A DNA stretch of 35,580 bases from NCBI GenBank assembly GCA_938016265.1, contig CALLWB010000065.1, positions 1 through 35,580 of the forward strand, in the 5' to 3' direction. Positions 18,366 through 25,465 of this stretch are shown one piece after another. Under the pieces are notes generated by a model that saw only the letters and a list, made by a program, of their open reading frames with translations, did not search any database and had not been told where the DNA came from. A program made the translations under genes and the position numbers. This DNA is from an uncultured Saprospiraceae bacterium (GTDB lineage Bacteria > Bacteroidota > Bacteroidia > Chitinophagales > Saprospiraceae). Positions within the stretch are counted from its first letter, which is position 1; the number at the start of each line of letters is the position of its first letter.

Positions 18366-21365
18366 TCAATCCTGAATTTCGTCTTCAATGTGGTCGCAGT
18401 GATACAAATGTTCTTCCTTTTTCTCCACTTTTTGTGTGGGTTTGCCGTCTTTTTTTGCTTGGATCAGCTTTTGGACGAGTCTGGTGCGTTCTGATTTTAT
18501 AGCTGCTCGTTTTTGGAGATCTTCCTCCTTATTGTAAAAGCGGATGCCATCCACAAAAGTGTGTTCAGCTTGTGCGTAGATGGAAAGTGGGTTATCGCTC
18601 CAAACTACAAGATCTGCGTCTTTGCCGACTTTGATACTGCCGACTTTGTCGTCTACCCGTAGCAATTTGGCAGGATTGAGGGTGACAAATTTCCAGGCGT
18701 CCTCTTCAGAGGCATTGCCGTACATGACTGCTTTGGCGGCTTCTTGATTCAAGCGACGGCCCATCTCTGCGTCGTCAGAGTTGAAGGCGGTTACGATGCC
18801 TTGTTCGTTGAGCAGGGCTCCGTTGTAGGCGATGGCGTCGATGACTTCATATTTGTAAGCCCACCAATCCGAGAAGGTAGAGCCTCCCGCGCCGTGTGCT
18901 TTCATTTTGTCCGCAATTTTGTAGCCTTCCAGAATATGGGTAAAGGTATTGATCTTAAAATCGAAGGCTTCTGCGGTCTTCATCAACATGTTTATTTCGC
19001 TTTGCACGTAAGAGTGACAAGTGATAAACATCTTGCTTTCAATGATGTCCTTTATCGCATCGAGCTCTAAATCACGGCGGACTGGCTTACCGGATTTTAG
19101 GGCCTGACTGTATTCTTTTGCTCTTGTAAAGTGATCAACAAACACTTGTTCCACACCCATCCTTGTCTGCGGAAATCGAACACTATAATCCTCTCCCCAA
19201 TTGGATTGTTTTACATTTTCTCCCAGAGCAAATTTGATGAATTTTGGTGCGTTGGCGAATTTGATTTGTTCAGGAGTGAAACCCCATCGCATTTTGATCA
19301 GTGCTGCCTGGCCACCAATCGGATTGGCAGAGCCGTGCAGTAGTTGCGCCATAGTCACTCCACCAGCCAACTGTCGGTACATGTTGACGTCTTCTGAATT
19401 TACTACATCTCTTATGTTTACTTCGGCAGAACTGTTTTGTGTACCTTCATTTACTCCACGACTGATACAAATGTGGGAGTGCTCGTCAATAATTCCGGAG
19501 GTCAGATGTTTCCCTTTTGCGTCAATTACTTTGCAGCCGGAGGCGCTTAGCCCCTTGCCGACTTTTGCAATTTTCCCATTTTGAATAAGGACGTCGGTTT
19601 CTTCCAGGATGCCCTCCTTTTCGTTGGTCCAGACTGTTGCGTTTTGGATGAGGAACGTCTCTTGTTTTGGAATGGACGTATTCCCGTAAGGCATAAATGG
19701 GTAGACAATTGGTCCTGGTTCAGATTTGTCTTCTTCCTTATCTTCGTCTTTTTCGTCTTCTTTTTTCTTGTCGTCTTTTTTATCTTCGACGTCGCCTGTT
19801 CTGGAGGCTGTCCAGTTGAGCCAGTTGCCTTCGTTGTCTGTTCCTTTGCCGGTCCAGGTGGTGCCGTCTGCTAGGCCGCTAAGGCTGTAGAATCCTTCTT
19901 TTTTGGTTAGTTCAAAACTCAATGAAAGCAAATTCCCAGAAAGGGTATGACTGACGTCTACTTTTGTAGAATCGTCGATGACAAGTTGCCATTTGGGTTT
20001 GGCTTCTGTTCCGGTGATCTCCATGTTGTAGGCTGTTCTGCCGACGGTCAGGTTGTAGGCGCCTAATACGTCTACTGCTTCAAGGTTTTTAATAACATGG
20101 GCTTTGCCATTTACCCAATTGTGGTAGATCTTTGTTTTTTTATCGAAAACATTACCGGAGGTAATAATAAAATTAGCTCGTTTCCCTCGTTCCAAGCTAC
20201 CCAACTCGTTGCTGGCATTTATTATTTTGGCGGGAGTGGCGGTCAATGCTTTTAATGCTGCCTCTTCTGATAAACCCAAATCAATGGACTCTTTTATATT
20301 TTTCAGGAAATCTCCCTTGTCTTCAAGTCCATGGGTAGTGAAGGCAAATTCAATTCCCTCCTTGGATAACACCTGAGCGTTGTTAGGTGCCAATTCCCAG
20401 TGTTTCATCTGGTGAATGTGTATCTGAAGGGCAGCGTAAGGATCCTCTACGTCGTATACTTTTGGATAGTTTACGGGTATTATAAAAGGCTGTCCTGTTG
20501 CTTTTAGCTCTTTGGCTCGCTTGTATTCGTCTCCAGTTCCTTTCATTACATATTTCAATCCGAATTCCTGTCCTACTTTGGTGGCACGGAGCGCTTCCTG
20601 CCAGTCCCGTACTTCGAAAAATTGTGGGTAAGACTTGTTATTATTCCAAGCTTGAAGAGACTGGTTATATTCTTCTTTAGAACCGTGATTTTTGTACCAT
20701 TCGGCATCCATATAGGTTTGTCTCAATAACGCGATTGCTCCCATCAAGGAGCTTGGATATCCCTGGGTAGATTTGCCTTTAGAAAATGAAAAATGATTAG
20801 ATGCCTTGTCCTTTACTATCAGTAAATGGGATCGTTCTTCTCCTAGTAAAATCAAACTTCCGGTGCCTCGGGAAATACCATTCATCTGGTGGCTGAGGAC
20901 GGCTCCAAACCCCTGTTTGCGCAAGCCTTTTGCCTGATCTTTGTTGATGGTGAAGTTTTCGATGGTGTTGTATTCTGGTCGGAGTGCTTCATTCCAACTA
21001 TAAGGGCCTTTTTTATTGGAAAATTCTTGTGGTTTCCACTTGCCAGGAACGATTGCTACTGGTTTTGGTAAGCCATAGCTGACATACAGATCAATGAACG
21101 ACGGATAGATAAACTTGCCGTTAAGATCAATTGTTACTGCATCTTTTGGAATGGAGACTCCCTTTCCTGCACTGACGACTTTACCTTCTTTTATGATTAA
21201 TGTTCCACCTTCGATTTTGGTATTGTAATTTGTATAAATGGTGGCGTTGGTAAACGCATAGTGCCCATCGCGCTGATCATAGACGGCATCCTGTGGGAAG
21301 GTCTTTTGGGCAAAAATCAAGCACGCTGATAGTAGACAATAGGCGAGTACTAATAATTTTTTCAT
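18366..21365 (-). CDS. Secreted two-domain amidohydrolase (imidazolonepropionase-like)
   Basis: 999 residues. The N-terminus is a signal peptide (KKLLVLAYCLLSACLIFAQ), so it acts in the periplasm or at the cell surface. Residues about 20-450 form a first amidohydrolase-like domain in which the N-terminal HxH metal motif is replaced (FIYPSFIDLYVSYG), hence probably inactive. An intermediate beta region and an acidic/lysine-rich linker (about 523-547) follow. The second domain (about 565-960) has the metal motif IIDEHSHI, then CHSY, FTHILEG and the late Asp in FNSDDAEMG, so it should be catalytically competent. Proteins of this kind in Bacteroidota are usually annotated as amidohydrolase family with unknown substrate; a cyclic amide or dipeptide is a guess. 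The last residues are strongly acidic after a basic stretch. Confidence 0.85.
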   Translation of the reverse strand: MKKLLVLAYCLLSACLIFAQKTFPQDAVYDQRDGHYAFTNATIYTNYNTKIEGGTLIIKEGKVVSAGKGVSIPKDAVTIDLNGKFIYPSFIDLYVSYGLPKPVAIVPGKWKPQEFSNKKGPYSWNEALRPEYNTIENFTINKDQAKGLRKQGFGAVLSHQMNGISRGTGSLILLGEERSHLLIVKDKASNHFSFSKGKSTQGYPSSLMGAIALLRQTYMDAEWYKNHGSKEEYNQSLQAWNNNKSYPQFFEVRDWQEALRATKVGQEFGLKYVMKGTGDEYKRAKELKATGQPFIIPVNYPKVYDVEDPYAALQIHIHQMKHWELAPNNAQVLSKEGIEFAFTTHGLEDKGDFLKNIKESIDLGLSEEAALKALTATPAKIINASNELGSLERGKRANFIITSGNVFDKKTKIYHNWVNGKAHVIKNLEAVDVLGAYNLTVGRTAYNMEITGTEAKPKWQLVIDDSTKVDVSHTLSGNLLSLSFELTKKEGFYSLSGLADGTTWTGKGTDNEGNWLNWTASRTGDVEDKKDDKKKEDEKDEDKEEDKSEPGPIVYPFMPYGNTSIPKQETFLIQNATVWTNEKEGILEETDVLIQNGKIAKVGKGLSASGCKVIDAKGKHLTSGIIDEHSHICISRGVNEGTQNSSAEVNIRDVVNSEDVNMYRQLAGGVTMAQLLHGSANPIGGQAALIKMRWGFTPEQIKFANAPKFIKFALGENVKQSNWGEDYSVRFPQTRMGVEQVFVDHFTRAKEYSQALKSGKPVRRDLELDAIKDIIESKMFITCHSYVQSEINMLMKTAEAFDFKINTFTHILEGYKIADKMKAHGAGGSTFSDWWAYKYEVIDAIAYNGALLNEQGIVTAFNSDDAEMGRRLNQEAAKAVMYGNASEEDAWKFVTLNPAKLLRVDDKVGSIKVGKDADLVVWSDNPLSIYAQAEHTFVDGIRFYNKEEDLQKRAAIKSERTRLVQKLIQAKKDGKPTQKVEKKEEHLYHCDHIEDEIQD

Positions 21366-21399
21366 TTCGTATTATATCTAATAATGAAGTTCTTTTTTC

Positions 21400-21407
21400 T
21401 ACTTTTG
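21400..21407 (+). promoter_or_regulatory. Candidate -7 box of the alpha/beta hydrolase gene
   Basis: TACTTTTG matches TAnnTTTG in the divergent spacer. The start of transcription would be near 21414 with a leader of about 85 bases. No -33 element was recognised. Confidence 0.35.
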
Positions 21408-21458
21408 AGAATTCTTCCTACAAAATAAGAATGCTTCGAAGTTTGTCAAAAGGAAGTT

Positions 21459-21466
21459 CAAAGATA
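21459..21466 (-). promoter_or_regulatory. Candidate -7 box of the amidohydrolase gene
   Basis: The minus strand reads TATCTTTG (TAnnTTTG). Transcription would begin near 21452, with a leader of about 87 bases to the ATG at 21365. It would overlap the divergent promoter region, so the two genes may influence one another. Confidence 0.35.
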
Positions 21467-21498
21467 GTTTTTTCAGACCATGATTTTATTACATAAAT

Positions 21499-22290
21499 AT
21501 GAATATTCTTAGAAATGGCCGCAGAATAACCTACCAGAAGATCGGTAAGGGAACGACGATTGTTTTTCTACATGGTTTTTGCGAAGACTTGTCGATGTGG
21601 GATGATTTTGAACCGGGCTGGACGTCAGACGATTATCAAGTTATAGCGATTGATTTGGCAGGTTTCGGCCATTCAGATTTGGATCCTGCCCTTAGTATGG
21701 ACAGCATGGCGCAGGATGTTCGTGCAGTTCTGAAGGAGGAGGCGGTGGAGTCTTGTATACTGATTGGGCATTCGATGGGAGGCTATGTGGGTTTGGCTTT
21801 CGCTGAATTGTATCCTGGATTTTTGAAGGGGCTTTGTTTGTTTCATTCGCATCCATTTGCAGATACCGAGGCTAAAAAACCTGCCCGCAAAAAATCGATT
21901 GACTTTGTACGAAGACGAGGGGCTAGATTGTTTGTTCATCAGTTGATTCCTGATTTGTTCCCGCCGGCGTTTAATAAAGCGCGGCCTGACTTTGTAAAAG
22001 AATTGGTATTGGCAGCAGAGCAAATTGATTCGGAGGCGGTAGCGTTGGCTTCGCAGGCGATGCTTGATCGCAAAGATCGGTCGGCGGTGTTGGAACAAAT
22101 TGATTGTCCGGTGCTGTTTATTGTAGGGGATGAAGATAATGCCGTACCCTTTGAATTGAGTTTATCAATGGTGTATTTGCCAAAAATCGCGAATATAAAG
22201 ATACTGAGAGGGGTTGGCCATATGGGCATGTTTGAGGCGAAAGGGGAAACGGAGACGATGGTGAGGGAATTTGTTGAATTTTGTGGATGA
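21499..22290 (+). CDS. Alpha/beta-fold hydrolase
   Basis: 263 residues with the complete alpha/beta hydrolase layout: oxyanion HG motif in VFLHGFCED (25-26), nucleophile elbow GHSMGG with S92, acidic residue in VGDEDNAVP (D211 or D213) and catalytic H241 in GVGHMGMFEA. A cap region lies between about 115 and 190. No signal peptide, so cytoplasmic. The closest general type is the esterase/lactonase/haloperoxidase-like group; the substrate cannot be inferred. It is transcribed away from the amidohydrolase gene and converges on the AlbA_2 gene. Confidence 0.9.
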   Translation: MNILRNGRRITYQKIGKGTTIVFLHGFCEDLSMWDDFEPGWTSDDYQVIAIDLAGFGHSDLDPALSMDSMAQDVRAVLKEEAVESCILIGHSMGGYVGLAFAELYPGFLKGLCLFHSHPFADTEAKKPARKKSIDFVRRRGARLFVHQLIPDLFPPAFNKARPDFVKELVLAAEQIDSEAVALASQAMLDRKDRSAVLEQIDCPVLFIVGDEDNAVPFELSLSMVYLPKIANIKILRGVGHMGMFEAKGETETMVREFVEFCG

Positions 22291-22308
22291 AAAATTGGAG
22301 GGGAGGAA

Positions 22309-22371
22309 AGTCCTTCCTGAACTCATAACCGAGGCAAGGACTATAGAGTACCGGAGGAATGGTATTGTTTT
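22309..22371 (+). terminator. Possible terminator structure between convergent genes
   Basis: AGTCCTT (22309-22315) pairs with AAGGACT (22336-22342), and AGTACC (22347-22352) pairs with GGTATT (22361-22366, one wobble), followed by GTTTT. The second hairpin with its T-run could end the hydrolase transcript. Weak evidence. Confidence 0.3.
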
Positions 22372-22380
22372 CCAGTATGG

Positions 22381-22986
22381 CTAATCGAGCTTTTCGATAT
22401 CCAGTTTTTTTAATACTGCGTTTAATTTTTGGTGGAGAAGCTGGACGTCTTTTTTTAGAATTTTTCTGTCGTCGACATGTATTTCGAGGGCAGCTTGCTT
22501 GAAACGGTCTATAAATTGATTGGATTCTGCTTTTAGAAAGATATTTAGCAGTTCACTAGGGTGAAGGATTTTATTGCGACCGTCTTCCCGGACTTTGTAG
22601 GTGCCACTAGCAGTACAATAGGGCTTGCTTTCGCCGGATTCTATTTCGATTCGGTAAAAAGGTATGTCGGCATTATTCTCAATATAAATCTCGATTGGAA
22701 CAGGCGGAAAACAGGAAAATGCCCGGTTGATGACTAGCAATTTCATCGCGTCAGAAACTTCACAGCCGACAATTTTACCACGCTGTCTACCTTTTGCGTC
22801 AGTAGTGTCTTCGATGCCAGCAAGCAAAGCGCCGCCTGTCTCAGAATTAGCAAAACTGACCAGGTCGTCCGCAGAAACACTTTTTACCGTCCGTTTGAAA
22901 TCGACATTCAGCCCCTCATCCCCTGCCAGGAGTTCAGCTGCTCTTTTCGAAATTCCGTCGAATATTTTTTTTACTGACACAAGCAT
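22381..22986 (-). CDS. AlbA_2 (Schlafen-type) DNA-binding domain protein
   Basis: 201 residues from ATG 22986; an in-frame TTG at 23022 is possible but lies right after the upstream stop region and is less likely. Residues about 20-125 match the AlbA_2 domain (LNVDFKRTV, then DLVSFANSETGGALLAGIED), followed by strands and the ICIENN-like portion FYRIEIESGESKPYC and the segment GTYKVREDGRN. The C-terminal 50 residues are helical (LLHQKLNAVLKKLDIEKL). AlbA_2 domains occur in putative transcription regulators and in Schlafen-like nucleases; here there is no extra HTH or helicase. It follows the MBL-fold gene by about 50 bases on the same strand and is probably in its operon. Confidence 0.82.
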   Translation of the reverse strand: MLVSVKKIFDGISKRAAELLAGDEGLNVDFKRTVKSVSADDLVSFANSETGGALLAGIEDTTDAKGRQRGKIVGCEVSDAMKLLVINRAFSCFPPVPIEIYIENNADIPFYRIEIESGESKPYCTASGTYKVREDGRNKILHPSELLNIFLKAESNQFIDRFKQAALEIHVDDRKILKKDVQLLHQKLNAVLKKLDIEKLD

Positions 22987-23036
22987 TTTTTTAGTCAAAA
23001 TGAAATTTGAAGTACTACACAAAGAAACTAAAAAGT

Positions 23037-23870
23037 TTAAAGTTGCACCAATTTACCGTTACGGATTAGTCCGGGAAAGGTTAGGTGGGTGCCAAAATAG
23101 ATAGCTTTCCCATCTTTGTTTCTAGATTTTATTTTGCTGATGGAGCCCCACCAGTCGGCCGGTTTGGAGTCGTATTTGGAATGCAGTTCTGTGTTTTCTA
23201 GTTGGAAAGGATGGCGGAAAGCGTCTGCTATCGCAATCAGTGTTTCCTCGCCCGATTTGATCGTTACACAGTAATGGTCGCTGCGATGACCTGGGGTATA
23301 AAACATACTTATACCAGATAAAAACGCCTGATCTTCATTGACCAATACCAGTCTGTTTCCTAGCATTGGCAGCGTGTAGGTGCCAAATTGTTCCTTGGCC
23401 GCGCAACCTAGTTTCATTTGTTCTTCAGGAAAAAGTCGGATCAAGGCCGTATAAAATTCGTCAATCAACTGTTGTCTCGAAGTGGAATCCGTCCACAAAT
23501 TGTAAGCGAGTTTTGGGAAAACGACTTTTGCTTTTTTGAATAAATGAAGGCCGCCCATGTGGTCATTGTCTGCATGGGTTAAGATCACATAATGAATATC
23601 ATCAGGAGAGTATCCCGCATCTGCCAAACACTGGACGAGTTGATCACTGCCTCGGCCGGTGTCTATGAGGATGTTGTGTTTTCCTTTATTTATCAATAGA
23701 TAGTTGAATCCGATTTCTACTTCTTCACTGGTCGCTCCTGCTTCTTCGAGGGCTTTGCGGAGGTCGGGTAGTTGTTTGTCTTCGAACTCTCTGGCGATAG
23801 GGGTGGTGACAGAACCTTCTTCTAATACGGTACAGTGAAGAGCTCCTAATTGGAATTTATAATGGCGCAT
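23037..23870 (-). CDS. MBL-fold metallo-hydrolase
   Basis: 277 residues. The metal-binding motif is THADNDHMGG (H99, D103, H104), where the usual second histidine of HxHxDH is Asp101. Further ligands are the His in TPGHRSDHY, the Asp in IADAFRHP and a late His in FGTHLTFPG. The layout (N-terminal strand pair, NILIDTGRG, then the motif) resembles lactonase/glyoxalase-like members, including quorum-quenching lactonases, but the substrate is unknown. No signal peptide. It leads the pair with the AlbA_2 gene. Confidence 0.88.
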   Translation of the reverse strand: MRHYKFQLGALHCTVLEEGSVTTPIAREFEDKQLPDLRKALEEAGATSEEVEIGFNYLLINKGKHNILIDTGRGSDQLVQCLADAGYSPDDIHYVILTHADNDHMGGLHLFKKAKVVFPKLAYNLWTDSTSRQQLIDEFYTALIRLFPEEQMKLGCAAKEQFGTYTLPMLGNRLVLVNEDQAFLSGISMFYTPGHRSDHYCVTIKSGEETLIAIADAFRHPFQLENTELHSKYDSKPADWWGSISKIKSRNKDGKAIYFGTHLTFPGLIRNGKLVQL

Positions 23871-24639
23871 AACTTTTTTGGAAAATTAAAATTGTTTTTA
23901 TTTGAAATTGGAAAAAGTACTTGACACTTTATGGAAAGTTATTAAACTAAAAGGTAAAGAAAAATTGTCATTTTATAATACATTACGTAAACAAGCGTTT
24001 ATCTCTTGGTTTTGTAATTTAATTCTACTGTTGAACATTTTTTTTTTTTAAAAACATAATTTTTGATAACAATAATGAAATGCTTACGATTAGTAGGTAA
24101 AGCAAAAAGTTAGAAGATTACTTCTATTTCCTAACTATTCTTGTTTTTATCTTTCTAAGAAAATTGACTCCGGGTGCACATACAGATCTAACTGATTAAT
24201 TAGTAGATCTTTTGTATCAAAATGACTAATAATGTCAGTTTGTCTAATTCTATGTTCGTGCACAAATCAAAAAAAATACATTTTATACTATTATTGATTT
24301 TTAGATACTGATATCTAGATGAATTAGATTGTTTAGCTTGAACATTCTAGATACCAAAATGGTATTTATAAAGATCATCATTGGATTGACATGGGAATGG
24401 TAGGTCTGACTTTCAGATTGCAAGTCTCAAAATTGAAATGAGAAAATTATATTTTTCAGCCATAAAAACATATGGATTTATGGTATAAAAAATAGTTTTC
24501 ATTTGAATTGGTTTGCCTGTTTCTTATTGAAGGCACCCCTCTCTATGCAGCAATGTTACAGATAGTAGTTAAAATCAAAGATGGATTTAATCAAAAATAT
24601 TTTATAACACATTTTATTAAACTTTTTAAAACAATTTTT
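23871..24639. other. Long AT-rich region with several inverted repeats
   Basis: 769 bases without a convincing gene. Hairpin-forming pairs: AGATCT-A-ACT (24184-24193) with AGT-AGATCT (24202-24210) followed by TTTT; TATCTAGA (24312-24319) with TCTAGATA (24346-24353); ATACC (24351-24355) with GGTAT (24361-24365); CCATAAA (24460-24466) with TTTATGG (24477-24483). They could belong to a structured leader or to small RNAs. An in-frame extension of the downstream gene back to 24508 is not taken as coding. Confidence 0.5.
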
Positions 24640-25155
24640 ATGAAAAATTTCAAAGTAAAATCAGTACTATTTAGCTTGTTGGCAATGCTTACTGTTTCTG
24701 TATTTCTAACGTCTTGTTCCAAGGAAGAGGCTATTACAGATCAGTTTGTCGATTCTGTAGAACAAATGGAGGCTACTTCGCAAGACCAGGAAGCGTTCAA
24801 CATTTTATTGCCAGAATCAATTACTGCTTTAGAGCCGGATGTAGCTAAAGATTACATTGCTAAAATGACTCCTGAAGCACTTGCATCGGCTGCAAAAGAG
24901 TATGCAACTATGCAGTTTTTGAAAGAAAGAAACAAGTTGGATCAGTATCAAGACTATTTTGCAAAAAATGGTACTTTTCAAGGAGCAGACTTGTCTGGAA
25001 ATCTTTCATCTGCAGAGATGAGAACACTAAGATCAGCGCTTTCTGTCATCACTCCAGAACTAGCCCAAGCTAGATGCAGACATTATGTTTGTTACTATGT
25101 ACAACAGATTGTTGGAACAACTTGGTTCTACAAAAAAGTATGCTACTGGATTTAA
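24640..25155 (+). CDS. Small lipoprotein with a cysteine- and aromatic-rich C-terminal tail
   Basis: 171 residues from ATG 24640. The longer frame from 24508 would put 44 odd residues before a perfect lipoprotein signal, so the internal ATG is chosen: MKNFKVKSVLFSLL then a hydrophobic core and LTSC with the lipidated C26. The middle (about 45-140) is acidic and helical. The last 28 residues are unusual: three cysteines (C146, C151, C168) and seven aromatic residues, such as CRHYVCYYVQQ and the final KKVCYWI. This looks like a separate disulfide-bonded or membrane-active module, or a peptide carried by a leader-like domain. No family recognised. Two hairpins follow the stop, and long spacers isolate the gene on both sides. 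Confidence 0.75.
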   Translation: MKNFKVKSVLFSLLAMLTVSVFLTSCSKEEAITDQFVDSVEQMEATSQDQEAFNILLPESITALEPDVAKDYIAKMTPEALASAAKEYATMQFLKERNKLDQYQDYFAKNGTFQGADLSGNLSSAEMRTLRSALSVITPELAQARCRHYVCYYVQQIVGTTWFYKKVCYWI

Positions 25156-25160
25156 AAAAG

Positions 25161-25230
25161 TAGAGTTAAGAAAGTAAAACTCTAAAAATATTTATGAGCA
25201 ATCAGTTGGTTTTCCAGCCGGTTGCTCATA
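25161..25230 (+). terminator. Two stem-loops after the lipoprotein gene
   Basis: First: TAGAGTT (25161-25167) with AACTCTA (25178-25184). Second: TATGAGCAA (25193-25201) with TTGCTCATA (25222-25230), continued inward by TC/GG and GTTGG (25205-25209) with CCAGC (25214-25218) and a TTTT loop, a nearly continuous 16-pair stem. There is no T-run after it, so it may be an mRNA 3'-end stabiliser rather than a classical terminator. Confidence 0.5.
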
Positions 25231-25404
25231 AGTACTTACTAACTGCGTGATTTTTTGACTTGGCAGATGTATTAACCGTTTAGATGATTGGGTGAATATA
25301 TGGCCATAGGTTGACTTTGTTGCTTGCGAAAGTTCATTTTAAAGTAATGGCAAAGATCAATGTACGGGTAGACTCTATTGAATGTTGCCAAAGAATAGCG
25401 TTCA

Positions 25405-25438
25405 TAAAAAAGAGTGCCCGGAGAAATCCAGACACTCT
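25405..25438 (-). terminator. Terminator of the S74-type surface protein gene
   Basis: AGAGTG (25411-25416) pairs with CACTCT (25433-25438), with inner GGA (25420-25422)/TCC (25427-25429). On the minus strand the stem is followed by a run of T (A-tract at 25406-25411), as expected for the gene ending at 25466. Confidence 0.8.
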
Positions 25439-25465
25439 ATGTTTAATTCAATTCCTTCTCCTTGT

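Noticed and set aside
22297-22313. A GGAGGGGAGGAAAGTCC string identical, from memory, to the P4-proximal conserved part of bacterial RNase P RNA
   Set aside because: Only this short piece fits. The following conserved region and the distal pairing strand are absent, and the spacer is far too short for the full RNA without overlapping two genes.
24508-24639. N-terminal extension of the small lipoprotein to an upstream start
   Set aside because: It would place 44 residues before a complete lipoprotein signal peptide. The internal ATG at 24640 is the sensible start.
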